Shown here: piece after piece, positions 46,301 through 57,578 of the stretch
Position numbering within the stretch: the first letter of the stretch is position 1
Layout: each line of letters starts with the position of its first letter
Source of the DNA: Macrophomina tecta
Taxonomy: Eukaryota; Ascomycota; Dothideomycetes; Botryosphaeriales; Botryosphaeriaceae
NCBI GenBank assembly: GCA_024180945.1
Contig: JAKSGN010000036.1
Span: forward strand, 1,612,001-1,676,000
Direction of reading: 5' to 3'
Length of the DNA: 64,000 nucleotides
Made by a program: the position numbers and the translations under genes
The notes under the pieces: generated by a model
What the model saw: the letters and a program-made list of their open reading frames with translations, nothing else
Told to the model about the DNA's origin: nothing
The model's database searches: none

Positions 46301-47644
46301 CTGCCGTTTATGCTTTGAGAGAAAAGAACAGCCTGATCTCTCAAGCCGGGGATCGCAGGAATCAAAACACGGAGCGCCGAGAATTTATACGACAAACAGA
46401 TCAAGAGCTCGAGGATCTCTTTCCTAAACTCGAACAGGCCCAAGCCAAGTGCGATGCGATCCAGACACGCGGCGACAAGAAGGAGCAGGAAATTCAAGAA
46501 ACTCGAAAGAAGATCACGGACAGTCTCGACTCTTTGCGCAAAGCCAGCGCAGAGATAAACGCGTATTTGGAGAATGGCGGAACTGGGCAACTTACAACGG
46601 CTCGTCAGGAGCTTGAGAATTTGCAGGCAGAGAAGCAACAGTTGGAGAAAGAACAAAAGCAACTCACGTCAGACATCAACAAGATAAAGGAACAGCTGCG
46701 CAACCACACGGATACGAGGCGCGAGATCCAGGACAACCTGAGATATCGCATTAGTTTGCGGAAACTGGAGGCCGTCCGACAGCAAATCCAAGAGCTTGAA
46801 GAGCACAATGCAGAGGCAGACAGAGATAGGTGCCAAAAGGAGGCCAATGCTTGGCAAAGGAAGCGGGAAAGGCTGGCTGCGGAGTCAGCTACCCTCGTCG
46901 GCGAAGCGCGCACCAAGGATGAGCAGCTCAAGCGATTCCTTGAGGAGTGGGACACTGACTACAAGGACGCGGCTAAGAATTACAAAGAGGCGCACATCAA
47001 GGTCGAAACCACCAAGGCGGCGTGCGAGGACCTTGGAAGGTATGGCGGTGCCTTGGACAAGGCCATCGTCAAGTATCACAGCCTCAAACTTGAAGAGATC
47101 AACCGCATCATCGAAGAGCTCTGGAGAAAGACCTATCAGGGCACTGATGTTGACACAATCATGATCCGCTCAGAGAACGAGACGTCAAACAAGACTCGCA
47201 GTTACAACTACCGAGTAGTGATGGTCAAGCAAGACGCTGAGATGGACATGCGTGGGCGTTGCAGTGCGGGTCAGAAGGTCTTGGCGAGTATCATCATTCG
47301 ACTTGCCTTAGCCGAGTGCTTTGGAGTCAACTGCGGGCTTATCGCGCTCGACGAGCCTACGACGAACCTCGATCGTGACAACATCCGCGCTCTCGCGGAG
47401 TCTTTGGCTGAAATCATCCGTGTTCGCCGGCAACAGAGCAACTTCCAGTTGATCGTCATCACCCACGACGAAGAGTTCCTGCGGTACATGCAGTGCGCGG
47501 AATTCAGTGATTACTACTACCGGGTCTCTCGTAACGAGAAACAGAAAAGCACGATCGAGAAGCAGTCGATTGCGGAGGTATGTGTCGCTATTTGAAGCTT
47601 GCAACAAGGACCACTAATGACGTAATGATGGGTAGGTCCTGTAA
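43379..47644 (+). CDS. RAD50: DNA double-strand break repair ATPase Rad50
   Basis: Seven exons: 43379-43380, 43438-43439, 43497-43524, 43583-43673, 43732-43818, 43867-47577 and 47636-47644. They total 3930 nt and 1309 residues, the normal Rad50 length, with no frame conflict. The product begins [17 protein letters not shown]. Walker A GFNGSGKT is at 34-41. Long coiled coils flank the zinc hook MCQLC (Cys688, Cys691). The ABC signature [10 protein letters not shown] and Walker B with D-loop ([12 protein letters not shown]) are near the end. Introns 3-6 are 48-58 nt and fit conserved junctions. Rad50 is the SMC-like ATPase of the MRN/MRX complex, tethering and processing broken DNA in the nucleus. 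The start codon is split by an intron and completed by an inferred 2-nt exon. The last exon encodes only Val-Leu-stop. Confidence 0.93.
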
Positions 47645-49332
47645 TGACGAGACGGACGTGAGACCCAACAGCAATGGGGACGGCCGGGCTACTAGCGGGC
47701 GTAGGTGAAAGTTCTGCGTGTCGGAATACCTGCATTCACCGAGCGGGAAACAAGGTACCACAGCATTTCCGGGCTTGCATACATCAGGGCATACGGTTAT
47801 TTCGGCGTTCATTGTGGTGGGTATGGTGCAAGTGAACATGTTGCTTTCTGCGGCGGGAGGCCAATCATGCACTCTGGGAAAGGGAGATCATAGCTGGGGC
47901 GTGGAATGTGTATTTGCTCAGGTTCCACGCAGTCCATCTGGCCTGCGCCATTGAGTGGTTTGCAGGAGCCCACAGAACTGACGTCGTGCGCATCCGAGTT
48001 GGAACACGGCATGCGCTTCCGCTGGAAATCACGGTCGATGCCGGGTGCTGAAAAGCGGGTAATAGACTATCTCCCGCTAGACGAGTGTTTGAGGTGGTCG
48101 GGAACTTGAGCTGCTAGTTTTGGCTTGCGGGCAGTTGCTTCGGGCCCCTAATGCTCAGGCGCCCACTGCGCAGCGCCGTCCGGCGGAGCATCCGTGATTA
48201 TGTTTAACCCATAATTGCAGGGTTGGAGCAGCTCTCGGGAAAGACTGCCCACAGCGGAACCGGCACGTCAGCGGAAGCCTGGCCGGGATCGGGCGCATGT
48301 TGTGCTGAGCTGGGCGAGCGTGCAAATCATCCTCATCGACCCCGCTCGGCATGAAACTGGCCGGCAGCTGCGAGAGGTCGTGTAACTGTCGTAAACGTAA
48401 GGTTTTGGCCTTGCTGGTTGCGCTTGCGCTCGAAAAGGTAGCATCCGTCGCTTGGCTGCACCAGGCGGGCGGCCACGATTTGGCGGGCGAAAGCTTGCCT
48501 CTCAAGCGCATGTGAAGCGCAGCGAGGTCAGCGGCGCGCAATCCCAGGCGCCACTGCGCTCCAACAGGCAGTTGGAAAGGGGAAGCAGGCCGGGGGATGG
48601 CTGACGAGCCGGTGTCACGAGAAGGCTGTGATTGGCGGTCAGGCGCGGCGTGACAGCATGCGCAGGGTAACGATCTGCTCCTCGAGCCTATTCTCTTGTT
48701 GCTCCAACCCACGCGAGCACGTTCCTGGACCTGAACATCACCCCGCGAATTGCGATTGCGCCTGCACCCGGCGCGAATGCGGAGCCACGAAAAGCATGGA
48801 AGGCGCCCTTGCCTCGGCGATCTCTGCTCCGTCTGCGTTCCTGGGCCTGACCTGCTCCCCCTCGCCGCCCCACGCCACACGCCGGTCAGCCAGGCCTTGG
48901 TGCCAGCTCATGCCCGAGCCACGGCCTCCATGCACTGATTCAACCTCCCGAGCCCGCGGCCGCCTTCCCAGTGGTCGACCCGGCGTTACATGCCCCCCGG
49001 TATAGCTGGAGCCCCGTCACCTGCTCGCGCTGTCTCCGCAATCGTCCTGTAATCCACTACCCAAACTCTCAATGGCTCCATGCACCCCACCGACCCCTGC
49101 CCAGGCTGCCCATATGCGGTCGCTGTCTCTGACGTTCAAAACAACGCCTGTCGGCCCAGCATTCCTCGCTGCCGCGTCCCTCAGAATTCAGGCTTAAATC
49201 CGCCTGCCGGCTTTTTCTTGTTTACAATTCCTCCAACTGCAGTCTCCCTCCCGTTCTTGCCCCCAGCGCATTCTGAGGCATTGAGCGTCCGTAGGTCGTA
49301 TCTCCTTCGCGCGCTCGCATTCCTGGTTCGTC
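47645..49332. other. Intergenic, 1.7 kb, promoter of the GH5 glucanase
   Basis: GC-rich, with a 241-codon minus-strand frame (48155-48880) that has Arg/Ser-rich shadow composition and no domain. CT-rich DNA at 49190-49260 suggests the transcription start region of the glucanase. Confidence 0.45.
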
Positions 49333-50790
49333 ATGTTGTCACGATACTTCGCTTCCGCGTTGCTGGCTACGACTGTCGTTTTTGGCGCAGCTATGTATGC
49401 TCCCTCTGCCCTCGAGCCGCCGCAGTCAGCACATTGACTTTTTACCTCAGCGAGAAGAGAAAGGTCTCCTTCAATTGGGGCGGGGAAAAGGTCTGCGGCC
49501 TCAACATTGGGGGATGGCTCGTCCTGGAACCGTAAGTTCGCCCAACAAAACCAATCTCGTGACACAATCTCTTCGGCCTCCTTCAGATTCAACCTTCAGC
49601 AAACCGAGCTCGGAAATTAATTTGTTTTGGCTTCAGATGGATCACTCCCTCCATCTTCGAGCAGTTTGACGCGTCTCAGGGCATCGTTGACGAGTTCACA
49701 CTGAACGAGAAGCTTGGCAGAGACAAGGCTTTGGAGGTTCTGAAACCGCATTGGGACAGCTGGGTCGGGTTCGAGGATTTCCAGCGCATTGCCGACGCCG
49801 GCTTTAATCTCGTCAGGATCCCAGTCGGCTTCTGGGCCTATGACACGTTCGGCTCGGCCTACTCCCAGGGAGCTGCGCCGTACATCGATGCCGCCATTGA
49901 CTGGGCCAGGGGCACAGGCCTGAAGGTCCTGATTGATCTTCACGGCGCGCCGGGATCTCAGAACGGATACGACAATTCCGGGCAGAGGATGGAAACCCCG
50001 CAATGGCTGCAGGGTGACACCGTCAACCAGACGCTCTCCGTCATCCAGCAGATTGCGGACAAGTACGCAAAAACCGAATACCAGGACGTCATCGCCGGCA
50101 TCCAGCTGTTAAACGAACCGGCCGGTTACGAGTTGGACGTCAACGCGATCAAGCAGTTCGACCGTGACGGATATGCGAAGGTCAGGAGTGTCAGTGACAC
50201 CACGGTCGTCATCCATGATGCTTTCCAGAACCCGAGCTCGTACAATGGCTGGATGACACCATCGGACAACAATGTTCAGAATGTCGTTCTTGACCATCAC
50301 GAGTACCAAGTTTTCGACAATGGCATGATCAAGTGGTCCGCCGCTGAACACCGGCAGGGTGTGTGCAACAATAGAGCTCGTTGGGAGGGCTCCGACAAGT
50401 GGACTATCGTGGGCGAATGGACTGGTGCTATGACTGATTGCGCGAAATGGCTAAACGGTATGCCCACCCTCCTTTGACAACCTTTCCCAGTGTAAGCTAA
50501 CATATACTCCAGGCTACGGACGTGGTGCTCGTTATGATAACACCTTCGAGGGCGCCGGCTACGTCGGTGACTGTGGCTTCGCCAGCGACCTTGACTCCTG
50601 GGATCAGCAGCGCAAGGACGACACGCGCTGGTACATCGAGACGCAGATGTCTGCATTCGAGAAGATCGATGGTTGGATCTTCTGGAACTTCAAGACCGAG
50701 CAGGCGCCCGAGTGGGATTGGGGCAAGCTCTCCGCCGCAGGTGTCTTCCCAAACCCGGTCACGGACAGGAAGTTCTCCGCAGTCTGCTAA
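49333..50790 (+). CDS. Secreted exo-1,3-beta-glucanase, GH5
   Basis: Exons 49333-49394, 49451-49531, 49637-50457 and 50513-50790 join in frame to 413 residues. Introns are 56, 105 and 55 nt. A signal peptide (MLSRYFASALLATTVVFGAA) is followed by a Lys-Arg pair (EKRKVSFNWGGE) that could be a Kex2 site. The GH5 (subfamily 9-like) core shows GLNIGGWLVLEPWITPS, the acid/base Glu208 in LLNEPAG and the nucleophile Glu308 in VGEWTGA. GYGRGARYDNTF and GWIFWNFKTE complete the family pattern seen in yeast Exg1. It hydrolyses terminal glucose from wall beta-1,3-glucan during wall remodelling. All catalytic residues are present, so it should be active. Confidence 0.93.
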
Positions 50791-51127
50791 TTGTGGAGGA
50801 TATCATGAGGGGTTCTGTCAGGGCTGGTTGGTGAAGCAATCCATTGTCCGAGAGGGCATGGACTGGGATTGGAACGACACACATCGCAGGTGCAACTTGT
50901 GATAAATTTCTAATAGGTTGGGCTTAGCAAGTTTCCCACACCGTTCCGCCATGTACGCGCGGGCCATTTACGTGAAACCGAAGATGGTAAATAACGACTT
51001 CAATACCCATATAACAAAATTATGACTCTCTTGTCGACCTGCTCTCCTTTGATTACTCAGTCAAAATGCTCGGATGTGCGAAACAATATCTACCACAAGA
51101 GGTATGATCTATCCAGCACTGACTCTC
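50791..51127. other. Convergent intergenic spacer
   Basis: 3' ends of the glucanase and the DenD-like gene. AT-rich near 50985-51025. No gene. Confidence 0.5.
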
Positions 51128-52105
51128 TTACTTCTTCAAGCTCGCCGCATACGCCTTGACAGTCTCGATCAACGACCCATCCGGCTTCAACCCCAACTCC
51201 AGCCCCCGCGAGACATCGAACTTCTCGGGCCAACTCAACACGATCTTCTCAATCACAGGATCCGCCTTCTCCTCCACCAAGCCCCTCGCCTCCTTGCCCC
51301 CCACGGCCTCCAGCGCGTCGAGTATATCGGCGATCTTGACCGTCACGCCCGGCAAGTTCACCGTCCGCGTCAACAAGCCCTCAAACTTAGCCGCCGGCAC
51401 GTCCTTTACCGCCACCAGGTTCGCTACCACCGTCGCCGGCGAGCACACCCACATGTGCAGGTCCTTCGACACGGGCAAGACGCTCTTCTCGCCATTCAGC
51501 GGCTCGCGCACGATGCCGCTCGCGAAGCTCGACGCCGCGGCCGTGGGCGCGCCGGGGCGCACCATGACCGTCGGCAGCCGCACGACCCGCGCGTCCAGCA
51601 GGCCGCGCCGCGCGTAGTCGTTGAGCAGGTGCTCGATGATGAGCTTCTGCGTGCCGTAGCTGCTCTGCGGGAGCGGCATGGTGGACTCGGTGAAGGTCTG
51701 GGACGGCCCGGCCGTGCGCGGCGGGCCGTAGACGGCGGTGCTGGAGGTGTAAATGACGGTGGTGAGGGGCTGGTGCACGCGCAGGTGGTCGTAGATGTGC
51801 CGGTGCGCGTCGAGGTTGACGCGGTAGCCCAGCTCGAGGTTGGCCTCGCTGCCCGACGACATGATGCCGTGCAGCGTGTAGACGGCGTGCCATTTTTGCG
51901 TGTCGAGCAGGGCGGCGGCAGCGCCGGGGTCGGTGAGATCGGTTTGCGTGGCGGTGATGCGCGAGGGGTCGGCGCGGGGGGGCGACTTGGGTGCCGCGAC
52001 GTCGGTGAGGGTGAGGTGGTAGTCGGCGGAGGCGGCGAGGAGGGCGGAGGCCAGCTCTTGGCCTACGAAGCCCGAGGCGCCGGTGATGAGGACGTGTCTG
52101 GTCAT
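51128..52105 (-). CDS. NAD-dependent epimerase/dehydratase-family dehydrogenase, DenD (D-erythronate dehydrogenase)-like
   Basis: Intronless, 325 residues, from ATG at 52105. Extended SDR fold with Rossmann motif VLITGASGFVGQ (residues 5-16), a Ser in TSSTAVYG (about 121) and catalytic Tyr150/Lys154 (SSYGTQK). The VRLPTVMVRPGAPTAAASSF and PLNGE segments and the C-terminal PEKFDVSRGLELGLKPDGSL match the DenD-type dehydrogenases. In bacteria these oxidise D-erythronate and usually sit beside DUF1537 kinases. Here the neighbour across a divergent promoter is exactly such a kinase, which supports a role in four-carbon sugar-acid catabolism. The substrate is inferred, since related epimerases share the same motifs. 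No targeting signal, so probably cytosolic. GC content is very high in the N-terminal half. Confidence 0.82.
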   Translation of the reverse strand: MTRHVLITGASGFVGQELASALLAASADYHLTLTDVAAPKSPPRADPSRITATQTDLTDPGAAAALLDTQKWHAVYTLHGIMSSGSEANLELGYRVNLDAHRHIYDHLRVHQPLTTVIYTSSTAVYGPPRTAGPSQTFTESTMPLPQSSYGTQKLIIEHLLNDYARRGLLDARVVRLPTVMVRPGAPTAAASSFASGIVREPLNGEKSVLPVSKDLHMWVCSPATVVANLVAVKDVPAAKFEGLLTRTVNLPGVTVKIADILDALEAVGGKEARGLVEEKADPVIEKIVLSWPEKFDVSRGLELGLKPDGSLIETVKAYAASLKK

Positions 52106-52986
52106 GATTGGGGTGACGTTGGGGGGAATATCAGAGTCGTCGGGTCACTTTGCGGAGACGTGGGGAAATGATTGCAGGGCTCAGCAATTGAGGAATGGTG
52201 ACGAGTCCACTTCGCTTGATGTATGAAGAGCGCGAGCATGCAATCAGTCTAGATGGGATTGCTGTAGTTAAACAACGGCTACAGGCACTGCACTCACCCT
52301 GCGTCGGCGATTGACTGGTGGTGGGATGCGGGGCAGCGGCCGACGCATGGCGGCACGCGGTGTGTGGGGCGCGGAAGAGCGAGCGCTGAGCCGCGCCCTC
52401 GTCTTTCCCAGCAAGGAAAAAAGGGCAGGCGCGCTCGGCACGAAGACGCAGCGAGCGAGCAGTCGGCCATCTCACCGCCCCCGCCCTCGCACTTCTTCCC
52501 GCGCCATCGCCCCTCCACCTCCACCGTCATAGCTCCTAGAGCTCTTGCTGCCCTCAATCAACCCAATCCCATCACGTCCAGTCACGACTGTTGAGGTTGC
52601 GGGAGCTGTTTTGTCTCTAGTCAACGGGAAGGTCACGCCCTGCGACCTCCCAATGGTCCGCTCCAGACACCGTCGACTGAGACCGGAGCGCAAGCGCACG
52701 CCGCCCTGTGAAAATGGCGCCCCGCTCAGAGCCATGCATCGCTGCTTCATCAATCGCACTATTCCCTGAACCTTAGCTTCCTATCAATCACTACCCAGCG
52801 GGCTAGCTACTGTTGTGCCGCCAGCCACTCCCTCTGCAAACACAAACACACACACCCCCCCTCTCTCTCTCCTCTCTCCCAGACTCTCCAGGCTCCGTCA
52901 ATTCCCCAGGCTGTGCGTCTACATTTCTCAGTCCCTCCTCTCCCTTGCTCCACCAGACCCCCCAAACCGAGGGACATCAATAGAAG
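52106..52986. promoter_or_regulatory. Shared divergent promoter of the DenD-like and DUF1537 kinase genes
   Basis: An 881-bp interval between two ATGs, with a CACACA-CCCCCC-CTCTCT pyrimidine tract at about 52838-52880 just upstream of the kinase. Sequence such as this is typical of fungal leaders. No operator was identified. Confidence 0.5.
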
Positions 52987-54545
52987 ATGGCAACGCACCC
53001 GCAACCTCTCCCCCTCGACTCCACCCTCTCCTCCCTCCCGCCCATCCACCCAGGCGACCTGCGCGCCCAAACCCGCGCCCTCCTCGCCGCCAACGCCGCC
53101 TCCATCCCCCTGCTCGTCGCCCTGGACGACGACCCCACCGGCACGCAGACCTGCCACGACATCCGCGTGCTCACCGTCTGGGACGTCGCGACGCTCGCCG
53201 CCGAGCTCGCCTCCACGCCGCCCGGCTCCGGCTTCTTCATCCTGACCAACTCGCGCGCGCTGCACGCGCCCGAGGCCCGCGCCCTCGTCGCCGAGATCTG
53301 CGCGAATCTGCGCGCCGCGGCGGAGCAGGCGGCCAGGGCGTTCGAGGTCGTGCTGCGCGGCGACAGCACGCTGAGGGGCCATTTTCCGGAGGAGCCCGAG
53401 GTCGTGGATGAGGTGTTGGGCGGGAGCGATGCGTGGGTGCTCGCGCCGTTCTTTTTGCAGGGCGGCAGGTACACGATTGGCGATGTGCATTATGTTGCGG
53501 AAGGGGACACGTTAGTGCCCGCCGGAGAGACGCCGTTCGCGAGGGATGCGACGTTTGGGTATGCGAGTAGCGATTTGCGGGACTGGGTGGTGGAGAAGAC
53601 GGGGGGCAAGATTGCGAGGGAGAGGGTGGTGAGTTTGGGGTTGCAGGATATCAGGGAGGGCGGCCCGGAGAGGATAGTGGAGCTGGTGGAAGGGTTCGAA
53701 AAGGGGTCGATTATCGTGGTTAATGCAGCGGCCGAGGAGGATATGGATGTGGTGGTGCTGGGGCTGCTGAAGGGTGAGCGGATACTTCTTATGGTGGAGC
53801 GGCGATTTCGCTGACCGTCTGCCTTAGCTTCTTCGAAGGGGAAGCGCTTCCTCTTCCGGACCGCAGCAGCATTCGTTTCCGCGCGTCTGGGCATTTCTCC
53901 GATCGCCCCCATTTCGGCTCAGCAGTTGCAACTGTCTCGCGAGGCTGGTGGCTTGATCATTGCTGGGTCGTACGTTCCGAAAACCACCGCACAGCTGGAG
54001 GTCCTGACTTCGAAGAGCGGCGACAAGCTGAAGACAGTTGTCATGGATGTCGAGAAACTTCTGGCGTCGCCGGAAAGCGCGGCTGAGGTGATTGCACATG
54101 CGATTGCCGTGGCGGAGAGGGAGATTGCGCAGAGACAAGATGTCCTGATCATGACGAGTCGCAAGCTTGTGGTCGGGGATGATGCGAAGAAGAGCTTGGA
54201 TATCGGGTCCGTGGTTGCAGATGCCCTTGTCAAGTTCATGCAACAGCTGAAAGTCAAGCCGCGATATGTTATTGCCAAGGTTAGTCAATCACAAGTGGCC
54301 ATTGGGGCGGACAACCCCCGACTGATTGGATGATACAGGGCGGTATCACCTCCTCTGATACGGCCACGAAGGGGCTGAACATGAAGAAGGCGACAATCGT
54401 GGGGCAGGCTGCTCCGGGTATCCCATTGTGGCGTTGCGATGAGGAGACCTGCAAATACCCTGGCTTACCCTACGTGGTCTTTCCAGGAAATGTGGGCAGT
54501 ACAGAGACTTTGTACGATGTGGTCGAGGGCTGGCGAGTGTCGTAA
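52987..54545 (+). CDS. Four-carbon acid sugar kinase (DUF1537 family, 3-oxo-tetronate kinase-like)
   Basis: Exons 52987-53773, 53828-54279 and 54339-54545 join in frame to 481 residues. Introns are 54 and 59 nt. The N-terminal domain carries LDDDPTGTQTCHDI (residues 47-59) and the substrate-loop-like RGDSTLRGH (124-132). The C-terminal nucleotide-binding domain has YVIAKGGITSSDTATKGLNM and LPYVVFPGNVGSTETLYDVV. These are the signatures of the DUF1537 kinases shown in bacteria to phosphorylate 2- or 3-oxo-tetronates or threonate in erythronate and threonate breakdown. The LDDDPTGTQT version is the variant I associate with actinobacterial proteins, so ancient transfer is possible, though the typical fungal introns show it is long resident. 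Divergent from the DenD-like gene. Confidence 0.87.
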
Positions 54546-55693
54546 GCCAGACAGGCAACCCACCATCCTGGAATGGCTTTCTTCTGCTTGCATCATGGTG
54601 ACGAAGCGCTAATTCGGATGTGACTTCAGCGGTTAGGAAGATTTGCCCGTCTCACAGTAGGCGAGTGGCACAGATATTGACATGTGCTCTTGCTGTGGAC
54701 CGTCGAACCATCCATACTACTTGGCAATCTTCCGAATACTTGCGTCCGGGTGAATGCTTTACCTTCCTATACAAATAGGCGCTTATCATTACCACGATAA
54801 TTTAGCGGAGGCCTCACAGTGCCGGATTATCCATGAACGCCATGCTACTTGACTTCACGTTGGCGTTGTGACATGTCACAATCTATCCCACTCTCTTGTG
54901 GGTTGGCAGAGTAACGAGCAATCGTGAGACTTGTGGACTTCGTTTCGGCATGCGGCGGGTGGCCAGACCAGCTTGTGCACTGCTCCACTTCCGATCTGGC
55001 CCGTTATGCTTTCAAGAATTGTTGGGTACCTCTATGTGCCAGCGGTCAAGCAGATAAAGTGTGATGATTCGGAGAAAGACCACGCAGATAGGCCGATTTT
55101 TGGTGGTCTTCTGCGCGTCGTTCCTGTCTAGACTCGTGAATCGAATTCGGGCTCGGGAGGGCAGACTACGTGTGCGCCCTTCAAGGACAATGCATCCGGT
55201 GTTCTGATTACTCAACTACGGCTTTAGAGTGGCTCCGAGCATCAGAAGCATAGCAACAGCTCGGCGATCGTGAATGCGAAACCGGCAGGCAAAACGAACA
55301 GCCATCAAGTCATATAGCTCGTGCGGTCATGCCAGGAACCGGTCTAGCCCGTCGGCAGTTGAGCCAACTGCCGAACCTGGTCACTTTTGTGTCGGGATTA
55401 TTCCCCACCGTAAAAAGGCGGCAGCCGATAAGATACGGAATGCGGAGAGGGGGAGGGGAGCGGCGGCCGCCGCTAACGGCGCAAGCCTTTTTTTTTCTTT
55501 TTCTTTTTCTTTCCTTGTTGCACTGTCCACAATCCAGTCTCCGCATTTCCCGTGAGTCGCAGCTTCCCCTCCGTTGACGTGTACATCTCTCGTTTCCTCT
55601 CGCGCTCTCTCCCGCGCACACTTCGCGGCGTCGCGTTCGTCTCTTCCCTCCGATCTGGACTGTCAACCGCGCGCGGCCGAAGCGAACGAACCA
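54546..55693. other. Intergenic, 1.1 kb
   Basis: 3' UTR of the kinase and promoter of UBA4. A T-rich TTTTCTTTTTC tract at about 55490-55515 precedes the UBA4 leader. No gene is supported. Confidence 0.5.
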
Positions 55694-57578
55694 ATGCCCA
55701 TCGACTCGACCATCGCGTCGCTGCAGCACGAGATCGCTTCGTGCGAGCACCAGCTGCAGCGCCTCAAGCAACAACTCGCCGACGCCGAAGCGCGGGCGCA
55801 GCCCTCCTCTCTCTCCGACACCTCGCTGCCCGGCGAAGCATTCCACGGCGACTCGAACCACAACAAGCAGTTTCTCGGCGGTGCGCTAGGCGGGGGCTTG
55901 CCGGACGAGTGGCAGGCTGAGCTATTGGCCGTGTTGGAGCAACCGGCGCGTGGGAATGAGCGGAGGAGATGGCCGTTGGAGAAGGAAGAGTACAGGCGGT
56001 ATGGGAGGCAGTTAATTATGCCTGAGGTTGGGTTGCAAGGTATGGCTCGAGGGGCATGGCCTGCTGGAAACGGGATGCTGACGGCTGTGTGTCTGGATGT
56101 GCAGGGCAACTGCGGCTTCGGAACGCTGCGGTCCTGCTCGTGGGAGCGGGAGGCCTGGGCTGTCCGGCTGCGGCGTACATTGCGGGTGCGGGGGTGGGCA
56201 CACTAGGAGTGGTCGACGGTGATACGGTTGAGGAATCGAATCTCCACCGTCAGATACTGCATAGTACCAGTAAGGTCGGCATGTCGAAAGTCGAGAGCGC
56301 GCTGAACAACCTGAAGAGGTCAGTATCAATCTGGAATATTTGGTCGGACACTCAGTTGACTTTGGTGGTTCCAGTCTGAACCCGCATGTGAAATACTACT
56401 CCTACAATACCAGGCTGAACCCCCAGAATGCCCTGGATATCTTCTCCGAATACGACCTAATTCTTGACTGTACCGACACACCCGCGTCCCGCTATCTCAT
56501 TTCAGACGCTTGCGTACTACTCGGCAAACCGCTGGTCTCCGCCTCAGCGCTTCGCACTGAAGGCCAGCTAATGGTACTCAACAATCCTCCGCGGCGACCG
56601 GGAGATCCATCAGGGGGCCCCTGCTACCGATGCGTCTTTCCCAAGCCACCGCCTGCCGAGAGTGTGGTTAGCTGCGGAGAAGGCGGTATTCTGGGCCCAG
56701 TGGTCGGCGTCATGGGGGTCCTTCAGGCGCTTGAAGCGATCAAGCTGATTGCAGCGGGAATCGAGAAGCACCAATCACTTTCAGGGGATATGATGATGGA
56801 TATCGACGGCGCATCTCCCAACGATACTGACCAACAGCACACTGCGGGGGCAATAGGCAGCAGACCCACAAGTAACAAACCATCTCTGTTACTCTTTTCC
56901 GCATACAGCAACCCGCAGTTCCGCAGCTTCGGCCTTCGTACCAGAAAGCCCAAGTGCTCCGCCTGCTCCGCCCAGGCAACAGTGACGCACGAAGCCCTGA
57001 TATCCGGCTCGATGGACTATGTGCAGTTCTGCGGCGCCATCAGCCCGGTCGATGCACTCGCACCCGATGAGCGGATATCTGCGCTTGATTATCAACAAGC
57101 ACGCCATATGTCTTTGATTGGGACCGCGATCGGAAGCAGTCCGCTTTCGAATGCAGACTCCGGAACACAGCACGTCCTGGTGGACGTCCGCGAAAAGGTC
57201 CAGTTCGACCTAGCGCATTTGGAAGGGAGTATCAACATCCCGTTCTCGGATATCGTGGCGACCCCGGTGCCTGCGGCCGCAACTCCCGCGTCAGCGTCTA
57301 CGCCTGCCACGCCCGCTACTGGCAGCACCGGATCGCCTTCTTCTCCGAGGCAAGCGGGCGGTGGCGAGGAGCAGCCTTCGTGGCTTGCTCAGATCCAGCA
57401 GCTGCCTGCTGAACAACCCATTGTGGTGACGTGTCGGCTCGGAAACGATTCGCAGTTGGCGGTAAAGAAGATGAAGGCGCTGGGGCTGGATGAGGGCGGG
57501 AGGAGGAAGATTGTCGATGTAAGAGGAGGGCTCAAGGCGTGGAGGGAGACTGTGGATGCAGACTTTCCGGACTACTGA
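55694..57578 (+). CDS. UBA4: Adenylyltransferase and sulfurtransferase Uba4 (MOCS3)
   Basis: Exons 55694-56039, 56105-56318 and 56375-57578 join in frame to 587 residues. Introns are 65 and 56 nt. Start chosen at [20 protein letters not shown], which opens the N-terminal coiled coil typical of Uba4. The E1-like domain has [20 protein letters not shown] (ATP), [16 protein letters not shown] and zinc pairs CYRC and CSAC. The C-terminal rhodanese domain has [16 protein letters not shown] and active-site Cys540 in TCRLGNDSQ. Uba4 activates Urm1 by adenylation and thiocarboxylation for tRNA thiolation and protein urmylation, and in molybdopterin users also MOCS2A. A species-specific Ala/Thr/Pro-rich insertion (about 490-525) interrupts the rhodanese domain. 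The protein is cytosolic. Confidence 0.92.

Noticed and set aside
48155..48880. 241-codon minus-strand frame
   Set aside because: Arg/Ser/Cys-rich with no family features in a GC-rich intergenic stretch.
51074..52171. 365-codon plus-strand frame opposite the DenD-like gene
   Set aside because: Arg/His/Val-rich shadow caused by GC-rich codons; the minus strand carries the Rossmann and YxxxK motifs.
52807..53490. 227-codon minus-strand frame opposite the DUF1537 kinase
   Set aside because: Shadow of GC-rich codons with no domain; the plus strand has the family motifs and introns.
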